The notes under the pieces were generated by a model. It searched no databases. It saw only the letters and a list, made by a program, of their open reading frames with translations, and was not told the DNA's origin. The position numbers and the translations under genes are program-made. A DNA stretch of 38,929 nt from Acidimicrobiaceae bacterium. GTDB taxonomy: Bacteria; Actinomycetota; Acidimicrobiia; Acidimicrobiales; RAAP-2. Position 1 is the stretch's first letter; the number at the start of each line of letters is the position of its first letter. Of this stretch, positions 14,361 to 21,891 are shown piece by piece. The stretch lies in NCBI GenBank assembly GCA_003138855.1, contig PLHF01000035.1, positions 1 through 38,929 on the forward strand. Direction: 5' to 3'.

Positions 14361-15818
14361 CTACTCGGGAATCAGGTGCCAGCCCGGGCGGGCCTTGGCC
14401 TTGTACATGAACATGTAGTGGAGCACCAGCTTGATCCAGTGCCCCGCCAGGCCGATCTCGCCGAAGGTGTCCTTGAGGCTGCGCCCCGTGCCCGGATACT
14501 TCTGGAGGTCGGGCACGACCGGGTACATCGTCATCGACGCCGCGCTCCCGTGGCGTAGGCCGGACCCGGCCGAGGCCACGCAAGCTGCGGCCATGTCGGC
14601 CATCGAGGCCGACCGGACCTGCACCGAGGTGCCGTCCTCGATCATGGCGGCGACGTTGGTGGCGGCCAGCTTGCCCATGATCCCCGATGGCATACCCGTG
14701 CGGGGAGGTGACGGGGCGATGACAGTGCCGTTGGGGGACTTCCTCGGGCGCGAGATCTGGTGGGGTGGGGCGAAGGCGATCCCTACAGCGAAGATGTTGG
14801 GGTAGGCGGGCACCTGGTAGGTGCGGGGCCAGTCCTCGGCCCGCCACTCCTCGAACGGCTTGGCCGTGTAGTCGGCGTCGACCTTCATGAACCCGTTGGG
14901 GGCGAAGAGCTCGGCGCTGATGTCCTCGCCGTCCTTGTCGAACGCCTGGAGGTCAACCCCGCGGAACGGCGGGAGGAGCATGGCGAAGTCGAACGCCAGC
15001 GAATTGCTGGTGCCGTCCAGCTGCTCGTAGTGCACGACGCCGTCCTCGACGCCGGTCACGTGGACTCCGGTGATGGCCCGGATCCCCCGCTCCCGGAACA
15101 GCGACTCGGTCCACAGCTTGGACGTGGTCTGGAACCCCTGCTGGGTGAAGGTCAGTCCACCGACGCCGAAGTCCCCGAGCTCGTACTCGTTGGTCAGGTA
15201 GACGATGTCGGCCAGCTCGCGCACGCCGGCCTGACGCACCTCGTGCTCGACATTGAACGCGTACTCGAAGGCCGCACCCTCGCAGGTGCACGTCCCGTGC
15301 CCCATGCCGACCACGAGGACCTGGCGCTCGCCCTGCTTCATCTTGGCGATCGACGCCTGGAGGGCCGCCGACGCCTCGACGGCGTGGCCCGAGGTACACA
15401 CCGAGTAGGAGTGGCCGTCGGGGCCCAGTCCCGGGGTGGCTCCAAAGTTGAGCTTCGGGCCGGTGGCGTTGATCAGGTAGTCGTATGTGAGCTCGCCGTG
15501 CTCACCGGCCTTCGTCGGATCGGTGTACGTCAGCTCGATGTAGGGCGAATCATGTCCCGCGTCGCCCTCGGGGTGGATGGCGGTGCCAAGTGCCTGTTCG
15601 TAACCGATGCCCCTGCGCTTGTAGATCGGACCGAGCTCGAAGGTGACCTGGTCGGTCTTCATCTTGCCGACCCCGACCCAGATGTTCGACGGGATCCAGT
15701 TCCACTTGGAGTTCGGGGTGACCACCACGACCTCGTCGGAGCGCTTGAGCATCCGGGAGAGATGGAGCGCCGCCGTGTGGCCAGCGATCCCTCCACCCAG
15801 GACTACGACTCGTGCCAT
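14361..15818 (-). CDS. sulfide:quinone oxidoreductase-like FAD flavoprotein
   Basis: A 485-residue two-dinucleotide-binding flavoprotein of the sulfide:quinone oxidoreductase (SQR)/FCSD/NDH-2 superfamily. SQR oxidises sulfide to sulfane sulfur and passes electrons to quinone at the membrane. Seen: FAD-binding VVVLGGGIAGHTAALHL at residues 4-20, the second motif DYLINATGP (~113-121), NAD(P)-like VLVVGMGHG (~167-175), Cys141, the paired Cys177/Cys179 (GTCTCEG) and Cys413, and the late FAD segment NIFAVGIAFAPP. The C-terminal helix GHWIKLVLHYMFMYKAK is amphipathic and probably attaches to the membrane. Start ATG 15818 has CGGAGG upstream; the longer frame would run into the promoter. Cysteine spacing differs from the classical type I enzyme, so the exact subtype is open. 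It has its own CstR-type operator. Confidence 0.85.
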   Translation of the reverse strand: MARVVVLGGGIAGHTAALHLSRMLKRSDEVVVVTPNSKWNWIPSNIWVGVGKMKTDQVTFELGPIYKRRGIGYEQALGTAIHPEGDAGHDSPYIELTYTDPTKAGEHGELTYDYLINATGPKLNFGATPGLGPDGHSYSVCTSGHAVEASAALQASIAKMKQGERQVLVVGMGHGTCTCEGAAFEYAFNVEHEVRQAGVRELADIVYLTNEYELGDFGVGGLTFTQQGFQTTSKLWTESLFRERGIRAITGVHVTGVEDGVVHYEQLDGTSNSLAFDFAMLLPPFRGVDLQAFDKDGEDISAELFAPNGFMKVDADYTAKPFEEWRAEDWPRTYQVPAYPNIFAVGIAFAPPHQISRPRKSPNGTVIAPSPPRTGMPSGIMGKLAATNVAAMIEDGTSVQVRSASMADMAAACVASAGSGLRHGSAASMTMYPVVPDLQKYPGTGRSLKDTFGEIGLAGHWIKLVLHYMFMYKAKARPGWHLIPE

Positions 15819-15846
15819 GTCAATCCTCCGTTCGTTCGCCTCACCC

Positions 15847-15875
15847 ACACTACCAGATACCCCTGGGGGTATCAA
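15847..15875 (-). promoter_or_regulatory. promoter with CsoR/CstR-type operator for the SQR-like gene
   Basis: Reading leftward: -35 TTGATA (15875-15870), a 17-base spacer, and -10 TAGTGT (15852-15847). The palindrome GATACCCCTGGGGGTATC (15856-15873) overlaps the -35 box and fills the spacer. This matches the CsoR/CstR operator form ATACCCC-N2-GGGGTAT. The predicted transcript would start ~20 bases before ATG 15818. A repressor bound here should block polymerase. Confidence 0.8.
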
Positions 15876-15905
15876 CCCATCCGACCGGAGTCGTCATCCG
15901 TCCCG

Positions 15906-16550
15906 TCATCCCGGTTCGGACAGGGTGAAGCACCGCGCCAAGAACTCCGTCAGACGTGCTGCGTCCCTGACGATGGCCACTCCCCGTTCGGGGTCCTTGG
16001 TGATGTCGAGCGACGGACAGAACACATCGGTGCCGCCACAGAAGAAGTGCGGCGAGCCGAGTACGCCACGTCGTCCGCCTTCGTGCCAGTCCGCCACCAC
16101 GGCGGCGTGGTCGGACTCGTCGGGCATGGCCACACCGAGATCGCGGGCCAGGTCCTCGAGGGTGCCCCGGTCCGAGATGTCCCGGCCCTCTTCGAAGAGC
16201 ACGTCCCGGAGCGCGAAGCTCACCCGTTCGCCAACCTGGAGGTCAGTCCGGTAGGCCCGATTGACCAGTGCGAGCGCATCGAAGGTCGAGCGAGGGAACC
16301 GGTCGACGTCGAGGTTCCGGAACAGGTCCGGGGCGACCTGTGCGCGCAGGTCGTCCGCGTGCTCCTTGGTGACCGCGGGATCCAGTGGCGCGCCGTTGAC
16401 CAGCTCCAGCGGCCAGGCCCGCACCCGGATGCCGACGTCGGTGCGGCCGGTCCGGGCCCGTTCCTGCTCGATCGCCCGCAGGCCGACATGGGTGAAGGGG
16501 CACCAGATGTCGGCGAACACCTCGATGACCGCATGCGTCGGTGTGCTCAT
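15906..16550 (-). CDS. DsbA-family (FrnE-like) thioredoxin-fold protein
   Basis: A 214-residue DsbA-type protein without signal peptide, hence cytoplasmic, of the FrnE/2-hydroxychromene-carboxylate-isomerase-like group. The active-site motif after the first strand is DIWCPFTHVG: a C-P-F-T box with one Cys (C17) instead of the usual C-x-x-C. The helical insertion is in the middle, and the cis-Pro loop is present at VLGSPHFF. Two more Cys occur near the C-terminus (FFCGG and VFCPS), which might pair with C17 or with each other. Likely role: disulfide, persulfide or glutathione/mycothiol-type redox chemistry. It lies downstream of a strong hairpin and upstream of the SQR promoter in the CstR cluster. 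Confidence 0.83.
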   Translation of the reverse strand: MSTPTHAVIEVFADIWCPFTHVGLRAIEQERARTGRTDVGIRVRAWPLELVNGAPLDPAVTKEHADDLRAQVAPDLFRNLDVDRFPRSTFDALALVNRAYRTDLQVGERVSFALRDVLFEEGRDISDRGTLEDLARDLGVAMPDESDHAAVVADWHEGGRRGVLGSPHFFCGGTDVFCPSLDITKDPERGVAIVRDAARLTEFLARCFTLSEPG

Positions 16551-16572
16551 CGTCCTGCCTTTCGAGTCGGCG

Positions 16573-16610
16573 AGGGCGGGCGGGACCGGATTGCCGGTCC
16601 CGCCCGCCCT
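16573..16610 (-). terminator. 17-bp GC hairpin between dsbA-like and DUF2892 genes
   Basis: A perfect 17-base inverted repeat (left arm 16573-16589, right arm 16594-16610) with a 4-base ATTG loop, just after the DUF2892 stop in the direction of transcription. It lacks a run of T residues. It may end part of the transcripts or stabilise the upstream mRNA, lowering expression of the dsbA-like gene relative to mmpL-cstR. Confidence 0.65.
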
Positions 16611-16622
16611 AGTGGTGGATCG

Positions 16623-16841
16623 TCAGCTCGCCCGGACAGCCTTGCCGCTGAGCGGCTGTCCGAACAGCACGTTGAACAGGCAGACGTCGAGGGCGCCGGC
16701 GGCGAGTGGGACCAGGCCGACGACGGCGAGCGCCCACCACCCTCCGCCGAGCACTCCGCCGATCACGATCAGCGCCACGCCGGCGAGGATCCGTACTGCC
16801 CGTCCTGCAGCCGATGCCATGAATCGGGAGAATCCCATCAT
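16623..16841 (-). CDS. YgaP-like DUF2892 membrane protein
   Basis: Seventy-two residues, matching the small DUF2892 family, a two-helix membrane unit also found fused to rhodanese in YgaP. After the N-terminal amphipathic SRFMASAAGRAVRI comes a helix (LAGVALIVIGGVLGG) and a second (WWALAVVGLVPLAAGALDVC), then a cytoplasmic FNVLFGQPLSG tail. Cys56 is in the position often conserved as the start of the C-P-x-x tail in relatives. ATG 16841 has AAAGGAG five bases upstream; ATG 16838 is an alternative. In sulfur operons this protein commonly accompanies CsoR/CstR regulators and rhodaneses. It is the third gene of the CstR transcript. Confidence 0.82.
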   Translation of the reverse strand: MMGFSRFMASAAGRAVRILAGVALIVIGGVLGGGWWALAVVGLVPLAAGALDVCLFNVLFGQPLSGKAVRAS

Positions 16842-16878
16842 CCGTGCTCCTTTCCTTGGTTGGCTGTTCCTGTTCTGC

Positions 16879-17148
16879 TCACGCCAACTTGGTGAACATG
16901 CGTTGGACCTCGTCGAGGGGGTAGCCGGATTTGGCTGCCTCCTCGGGATGCTGGACGCAGAAGGTGAGCCCGCTGGCGATGAGGCGGAAGCCGACCTGCT
17001 CGAGCGCCTTGGTCGCCGCTGTGAGCTGGGTGACGATGTCCCGGCACTCTCGACCTTCGGCAAGCATCGCCTCCACGCCGTGCACCTGCCCCTCGACACG
17101 CTTCAGTCGCTTGCGGAGGTCGTCGACCACCTCCTCGGGTAGTTCCAT
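16879..17148 (-). CDS. CsoR/CstR-family repressor, probably persulfide-sensing
   Basis: An 89-residue helical DNA-binding repressor of the DUF156/CsoR family. It begins with the conserved K/R-R-L-K-R-V-E-G-Q-V-H-G stretch in helix 1, then EGRECRDIVTQLTAATKALEQ and the second-Cys segment. Copper-sensing CsoR uses Cys, His, Cys, with His four residues before the second Cys. Here Cys35 and Cys64 are present with the family spacing of 29, but the His position is Gly60. That fits CstR-type sensors, which form di- and trisulfide links between the two Cys when sulfane sulfur is present. Start ATG 17148 is chosen because GGAGG stands seven bases upstream; GTG 17154 abuts it. Matching operators lie at 15856 and 19515-19563, so it should repress its own operon and the SQR-like gene. 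Confidence 0.88.
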   Translation of the reverse strand: MELPEEVVDDLRKRLKRVEGQVHGVEAMLAEGRECRDIVTQLTAATKALEQVGFRLIASGLTFCVQHPEEAAKSGYPLDEVQRMFTKLA

Positions 17149-17199
17149 GATCACCCCTCCTTCCTCATCGCGGACACTTCTCGGGCCACCGGCCCTGGC

Positions 17200-19455
17200 T
17201 CAGTGGGAGAACGTCACCTTGGGCAGAATCCGTCCGAGCCACTTCGGCTGGTGCCAAGCACTGTGCCCACCGAGCCGCAGCATGACCGGGAGCACTACCA
17301 ACCGGACGACCAAGGCGTCGAGGGCCACGGCGATGGCCAGGATCACCCCCATCTCCTTGGGTGCCAGCGGTCCCGACAGGGCGAAGGTCAAGAAGACGGC
17401 GATCATGACGGCTGCTGCCGACAGGACGACCCGTCCCGAGGTGCGCATCGAGCCGATCATGGCGTGCTCGGGATCCGGGTGCGTTTCGTAGCGCTCCTTG
17501 GCCGCCGACAGCATGAACAGCGTGTAGTCCATGGCCACACCGAAGACCATGGCTCCGAAGAACAGCGGGGCCCAGGCGTCGATGAACCCCTGGGGCTGGA
17601 AGTTCAGCGGACCGGAAAGGAACCCGTTCTGGAAGATGAGGCGCCCGATGCCGAAGGCGCCCGCCACCGACAGGGCGGTGATGAGCACGCCCATCGCCGC
17701 TATCAGCGGCGCCCCCAGCGCGATCAGGAGCAGGAGGAACCCGAGGACCCCGAGTATGGCGAGGACGATCGGCGTGTGGGATGCCAACGACACTTGGAGG
17801 TCGTGGTTCTCGGCCGCCGCTCCGCCGATCAGCGTCCCGGCCGGGAGCACCTGACGGAGACGATCGATGGTGGCACCCGTGGCGGTCGTCGACGGCCCGG
17901 TGGTCGGGACCACCTGGTCGAGGGTCCACCCGGCATTGGTCGGACCCGGCACGGCGCCGGCCACCCCGGAGGTGTGGGCGAGGATGGCCATGGCCTTGGC
18001 CTGCTCATCAGCGGGCACGACCACCTGCAGGGTGCCCGGTGCCCCGGGACCGAAGGCGGAGGTCACCTGGTAGTAGCCGACCCGGGCGTTGGCGCTGGGC
18101 GGCACGATCGTGATCGAGGGCATGTTGGTCCGCATGCCGATGACCGGTGCGGCGGCCAGGAGCAGGAAGACCAGGGCGGCTGCACCTGCTGGGAAGGGGT
18201 GCTTCCACAGGAACTTGCCCCACCGGTGGAGCTGCCGGTCGAGTGGCCCCTCGCCCACCTTCGGGCCGCCGCGCCCGAGGCGGATCGTCCCCTTGTTGAT
18301 GTTGGTGCCGAGCTTGCCGAGGACGGCCGGAAGGAGCGTGAGGGTGGCGGCAAGCACCGCGATGACCGACAGCATGATCCCGAAGGCCATGGACCGGAAC
18401 GCCGGGCTGGGCACGATGAGGATGGCGGCCAGGGAGGCAAGCACGGTCAGGGCACTGAAGGCCACGGCCTTTCCGGCGGTGTCGACCGTCTCGGCCACGG
18501 AGGCGACGATGGCCTCCCGGTCACCCGGTTCCGCGCCGCGTCGCTGGAGTGCGGATCTGAAGCGCATGACCAGGAAGAGGGCATAGTCGATACCCAGTGC
18601 GAGGGCGAACATCAAGGCGAAGTTGAGCGCCCAGATCGAGACCGGGGTGAACTTGGTGGTGATCACCAGTGCGCCTGCAGCCACCAGTAGGCCGGCCATG
18701 GTGAGGAGGAGCGGGAGCCCTGCCGCCACCAGACTGCCGAAGGCGATGACCAGGATGATGATCGTCACCGGCCAGGACAGCATCTCCGACTTGAGCATGG
18801 CGGAGCGGTTGGCCGTGTTGAAGTCAGCCCACAGGGCGCTGTCGCCGGTGAGGGTCACGGTGACGCCGGCGGTGGAGAGCGCGGCCAGCTTCGGCTCGAC
18901 GGCGTCGGCCGCCTGCACCATCTTGTTCGAGTCGGCGGCGGCGCCGGCCGTGATGATGGCCGTCCGTCCGTCCCTCGAGATCGAGACGCCGGCCTGGGGT
19001 GCGACGACGGTGGACACCCGCGGATCGCTGCGGAGCACCCGGGTCGCCTTGGCCACGACGGCCTGGGCACGGGGGTCCGACGCGATCGGACCGTGGTGGT
19101 CGACGATCACCACCTGCAGCCCGGTGGCGCCGAGGCCGGCGAAGTCCTTTTCGATGACGGCACGGGCGGCGACGGACTGGCTGTTCGATGCCTGCCACCC
19201 GGCACCGGCGAGCGCGTTCTCCACATGGACGGCGAAGATCCCGAAGACCAAGACCACCAGGATCCAGGCGATGAGCACCCTCCGGAAGTGGGTGGCGGCC
19301 CAGCTGCCGAGACGGGCGAACGGACTGGGTCGCCCCACGTGGATCGTGTCGTCGGCCACGCCGAGGCTGTCCCCGATCGGGACCGGACCGTCATCGACCT
19401 CGGTTGCTGCCGTCGCCTGGGGTGAGTCGAGTCCGGTTCCTCGGGTCGCGGCCAT
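17200..19455 (-). CDS. MMPL/RND-family transporter
   Basis: A 751-residue transporter of the MMPL type (RND superfamily), driven by protons. Layout: N-terminal cytoplasmic ~55 residues, TM1 (VLIAWILVVLVFGIFAV), a large extracytoplasmic loop, TM2-6 with the key GIDYALFLVMRF motif in TM4, a cytoplasmic linker (IRLGRGGPKVGEG), TM7, a second outside loop, and TM8-12 with the matching VAMDYTLFMLSAAKERYE motif. Both Asp-Tyr pairs expected for proton transfer are present. Relatives export lipids, siderophores or small hydrophobics; the cargo here is not deducible. Start ATG 19455 keeps the operator region non-coding, although the frame stays open to 19545. It is the first gene of the CstR-controlled operon, 51 bases ahead of cstR. 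Confidence 0.9.
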   Translation of the reverse strand: MAATRGTGLDSPQATAATEVDDGPVPIGDSLGVADDTIHVGRPSPFARLGSWAATHFRRVLIAWILVVLVFGIFAVHVENALAGAGWQASNSQSVAARAVIEKDFAGLGATGLQVVIVDHHGPIASDPRAQAVVAKATRVLRSDPRVSTVVAPQAGVSISRDGRTAIITAGAAADSNKMVQAADAVEPKLAALSTAGVTVTLTGDSALWADFNTANRSAMLKSEMLSWPVTIIILVIAFGSLVAAGLPLLLTMAGLLVAAGALVITTKFTPVSIWALNFALMFALALGIDYALFLVMRFRSALQRRGAEPGDREAIVASVAETVDTAGKAVAFSALTVLASLAAILIVPSPAFRSMAFGIMLSVIAVLAATLTLLPAVLGKLGTNINKGTIRLGRGGPKVGEGPLDRQLHRWGKFLWKHPFPAGAAALVFLLLAAAPVIGMRTNMPSITIVPPSANARVGYYQVTSAFGPGAPGTLQVVVPADEQAKAMAILAHTSGVAGAVPGPTNAGWTLDQVVPTTGPSTTATGATIDRLRQVLPAGTLIGGAAAENHDLQVSLASHTPIVLAILGVLGFLLLLIALGAPLIAAMGVLITALSVAGAFGIGRLIFQNGFLSGPLNFQPQGFIDAWAPLFFGAMVFGVAMDYTLFMLSAAKERYETHPDPEHAMIGSMRTSGRVVLSAAAVMIAVFLTFALSGPLAPKEMGVILAIAVALDALVVRLVVLPVMLRLGGHSAWHQPKWLGRILPKVTFSH

Positions 19456-19514
19456 GGGAAGCAATCCTTTGATCAGACCGGTACACGCACTCGGAAGGAG
19501 GGGCGCATGCACGG

Positions 19515-19565
19515 ATACCTGGGTGGGTATGTGGAATAGTAACACGATACCCCCCCTGGTATCAA
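19515..19565 (-). promoter_or_regulatory. promoter with two CsoR/CstR-type operators for mmpL-cstR
   Basis: Reading leftward: -35 TTGATA (19565-19560), 18-base spacer, -10 TACTAT (19541-19536). Operator 1, GATACCCCCCCTGGTATC (19546-19563), overlaps the -35 and spacer exactly as at the SQR promoter. Operator 2, ATACCTGGGTGGGTAT (19515-19530), lies just past the -10, near the transcription start. Two sites suggest tighter repression here than at the single-site SQR promoter. Confidence 0.8.
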
Positions 19566-19866
19566 GCAGTTTGTCGAAGCGGCTTAGCGTTCCGCGCCGC
19601 CAGAGAGCCGGCCGTCAGCTCACAGCAGCATGAAGCGCACGCACGAAGGGCGGGTGAATGACGGCCCCTAACTGCCCGTAGGCGAACGAGTCTGCGCTCC
19701 TTTCACAGGAGAGCAGGGTGCCGACGGAGCCCAGTCACGGCACAAGCGCAAGTGAACATCGCGAGCGAATCCCCCGAGGACGGGATACCTGGCGAATGTC
19801 GGCCTCGCAGGGACGTGCTACCAAAGCTTGGCGACGCGCCCCTCAGTCCGAGTCGACCTGCCGCCG
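19566..19866. other. intergenic between mmpL promoter and NUDIX 3' end
   Basis: Three hundred bases without a credible gene. A single half-site GGATACCTGG at about 19785 resembles half of the CsoR/CstR operator but has no partner. Nothing else was recognised. Confidence 0.4.
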
Positions 19867-20273
19867 TTACCGATCCGCTACTAGGAGTCCGTGCTCGGTG
19901 AGGAAGTCGACCTGCTCCGTGTGCATGGGGTCGGGTGGCGCCGTGAACCACCCTCGTCCGGAGCTGGCGTCAGCCGTCAGGTCGACGTGGCAGAGGAATG
20001 CAATGCCGACGGGTGAGTCCAATCCGTTGAGGTAGTGGCTCGGGTACTCGATGTAGCCGAGGAGTGGCCCCGCTTTGATCTCCAGGCCGAGTTCCATTGA
20101 TGCGACCCGTTCGACTGCGGCGACCAACGGCTCGCCGAACCGTACCGTGCCCCCAGGGATGTGCCACAGTCCCGAACACGGCCCTTCCGTACGCTTCGTC
20201 AAGAGAATGCCGAGCGGACTCTGGATGACTACCTCAACAGTACCGATCCGATTCGCCGATGGACCTCGGGCAC
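19867..20273 (-). pseudogene. NUDIX hydrolase with probable 5-bp duplication frameshift
   Basis: The C-terminal ~125 residues form a NUDIX domain: TVEVVIQSPLGILLTKRTEG, GLWHIPGGTVRFGEP and the Nudix-box end ERVASMELGLE, where two of the usual Glu are replaced as in GDP-mannose-type relatives. YPSHYLNGLDSPVGIAF follows. The domain frame has no ATG, GTG or TTG for more than 70 codons upstream and would run antisense through the methyltransferase at 20398. A natural N-terminus, VPEVHRRIG, begins at GTG 20273 in another frame. Between them is a tandem repeat CCGATCCGAT (20243-20252); removing one copy joins RRIG directly to TVEVV. So a 5-bp duplication probably broke the gene. An unusual start inside is the alternative. 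Confidence 0.62.
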
Positions 20274-20397
20274 ACTCGGCTTGAGCAAAGGGAGAGGGTC
20301 TGCTCTGAGTCGGTGGCCAGTTGCTTCGACTGATGAAGCTGCACGAACCGCCCGGTTCGACGTACTCCGCCGTGCTCCGAGCCGGTAGCTTTCCCGT

Positions 20398-21117
20398 ATG
20401 CCTGACAGCGCCGATACGAACGAGGCCATCTGGAAGTCTGATGCTGCGATCTCGCACTGGGTATCGACGGCCGAGGACCGTGAGCGCCGACGCGCCGACG
20501 AGCGCCGGCTCATGGCTGAGCTGCTGCCGTTCGACAAGGACCAGCAGTTCACCTTCATCGACCTGGGCGCTGGGACCGGCGCTGCCGCTCGGGTGGTCCT
20601 CGACTACTTCCCCGGCGCACGAGCCATCCTGGCCGACTACTCCTTGCAGATGATGGAGCAAGGGCGCCGTGAGCTCTCCGCCTTCGGGGATCGCTATACC
20701 TATGTCGAGTTCGATCTCGCTCGCGGCCCCTGGCCGACGGAGATCCCGAGTGAGGTCGACGCAGTCATCTCGTCACTGTGCGTCCATCACCTCCCCGATG
20801 AGCGCAAGGGGCAGTTGTTTGCCGAGGTCCTGGAGCACCTGCTTCCCGGGGGCTGGTACCTCAACTACGACCCTGTCACGACCGAGGATGCAGTCGTCGA
20901 GGCAGCCTGGTTGCGGGCCGGGGACCGCCGTGACCCCGAAGCAGCAGCGAAACGGGAGAATCGAACGCCCGAAGAGCAGTCCCGCCACGAGAACCATGTT
21001 CGATACATGATCCCTCTCGCCCCTCAGCTCGACCTCTTGGAGGAAGCGGGCTTCGAGGGGGTCGACGTGTACTGGAAGCAGCTCGACCATGTCATCTACG
21101 GCGGTAGACGACCCTGA
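20398..21117 (+). CDS. class I SAM methyltransferase
   Basis: A 239-residue methyltransferase. After an N-terminal helical cap (AISHWVSTAEDRERRRADER) comes motif I FIDLGAGTGAAARVVLDYF, the acidic strand AILADYSLQMMEQG, the EFDLARGPWP segment and the post-II VDAVISSLCVHHLPDERK typical of methyltransferase domain 25-like proteins. The C-terminal part (YWKQLDHVIYGG) is a final strand. The substrate is unknown. No clear ribosome site precedes ATG 20398. It points away from the decayed NUDIX gene, with 124 bases between them, so they may have shared a divergent promoter. Confidence 0.87.
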   Translation: MPDSADTNEAIWKSDAAISHWVSTAEDRERRRADERRLMAELLPFDKDQQFTFIDLGAGTGAAARVVLDYFPGARAILADYSLQMMEQGRRELSAFGDRYTYVEFDLARGPWPTEIPSEVDAVISSLCVHHLPDERKGQLFAEVLEHLLPGGWYLNYDPVTTEDAVVEAAWLRAGDRRDPEAAAKRENRTPEEQSRHENHVRYMIPLAPQLDLLEEAGFEGVDVYWKQLDHVIYGGRRP

Positions 21118-21271
21118 AGTGCGGCTCCTGGCCACGATATTCAGGGATGCGATCGGAGTTCGCATGCCCTCACGTGTCGGGTTGGCGCGACACGGCTCCA
21201 ATTACGAGAGCGTGTCCAGGCGTGCCACGTCTCATCTCGCTTCACCTTGCGGCCCTTCTACCTGGACGTTC

Positions 21272-21418
21272 CTACCCGCTGGACCCCACCATACGCGGGG
21301 TTTCACCTTCAAGAGTTCGGCCAGAGTTAGGGCGAATCCGATCTGGATAGGAGCAGAGATCGGCTCCGCAATTCACACAGCTCGCCGGATACCGCAGCTT
21401 GAGCAGGCGATCAGCCAT
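21272..21418 (-). pseudogene. possible remnant of a zinc-ribbon protein
   Basis: The frame from ATG 21418 reads MADRLLKLRYPASCVNCGADL, close to the opening of actinobacterial proteins that begin with a C-x-x-C-G ribbon (for example, those carrying NERD-like domains). The second C-x-x-C pair, expected some 20 residues on, is missing and the remaining residues look random. Another frame over the same stretch gives a hydrophobic and Gly-rich segment, so a frameshift is possible. This is weak evidence. Confidence 0.25.
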
Positions 21419-21706
21419 CGACAGGTGGCTCGGTGTCATCAATTCCGACGGCTCCAACCATGGATTCGTTATCGACACTGCGGCCCGAAGACTGAAATCC
21501 GCGAGCTGTCGCTCTTCATCCTTCACCGGGTGAGCGGCGTGAACGTTTCTCTCCCCGGGAACGGACTTCTGACTGGCGCAGAGACAGTCCATGCCGGACG
21601 CCAACGAGTCGGGCGTGAACTGCCTCCGCTTCGGCGGAGAGGTTGCTTGTAAACCGCAGGACATCGCGGCGGTTCAGCGGCCACCGGGACCTCGACGCAT
21701 GAGATG

Positions 21707-21811
21707 AAGGTGACGTCACCCCGTCAGCCGTCTTGACGCCTGCTCGCTGCAGGGTGACGTTCACTTGCCGGCCTCATCCCTGGCCAGGATCCTCTTTCGC
21801 CAAGGTGACGT
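21707..21811. repeat. three copies of a GGTGACGT motif
   Basis: AAGGTGACGT (21707-21716), AGGGTGACGT (21751-21760) and AAGGTGACGT (21802-21811) occur at 44- and 51-base spacing just upstream of the transposase gene. A related AAGGTGACGC lies at about 23494-23503 on the other side. They could be transposase sub-terminal sites, or chance. Confidence 0.3.
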
Positions 21812-21891
21812 TGGGGGTGGGCGGATTCAAGGGGTCCGCGCAACTTTTCGGTGAGTCAACGACGCTGCAGTTGACGACCGAGGAGGTCCAC

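Larger units (their letters stand above)
21118..21891. other. 774-base region without an intact gene, upstream of IS30 transposase
   Basis: It contains a possible zinc-ribbon gene remnant on the minus strand (21272-21418, listed separately), three copies of a GGTGACGT motif (21707-21811), and presumably the left end of the IS30 element. I could not find inverted terminal repeats pairing this region with the DNA beyond 23034. Confidence 0.45.

Noticed and set aside
19782-19792. GGATACCTGG as a further CstR operator
   Set aside because: Only one half of the palindrome is present and no promoter boxes surround it.
20955-20970. GGGAGAATCGAAC inside the methyltransferase, like the T-arm region of the tRNA-Thr, as a second att site
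   Set aside because: It encodes conserved-looking sequence in an intact gene, matches only about 12 bases and does not extend into the flanking tRNA sequence.
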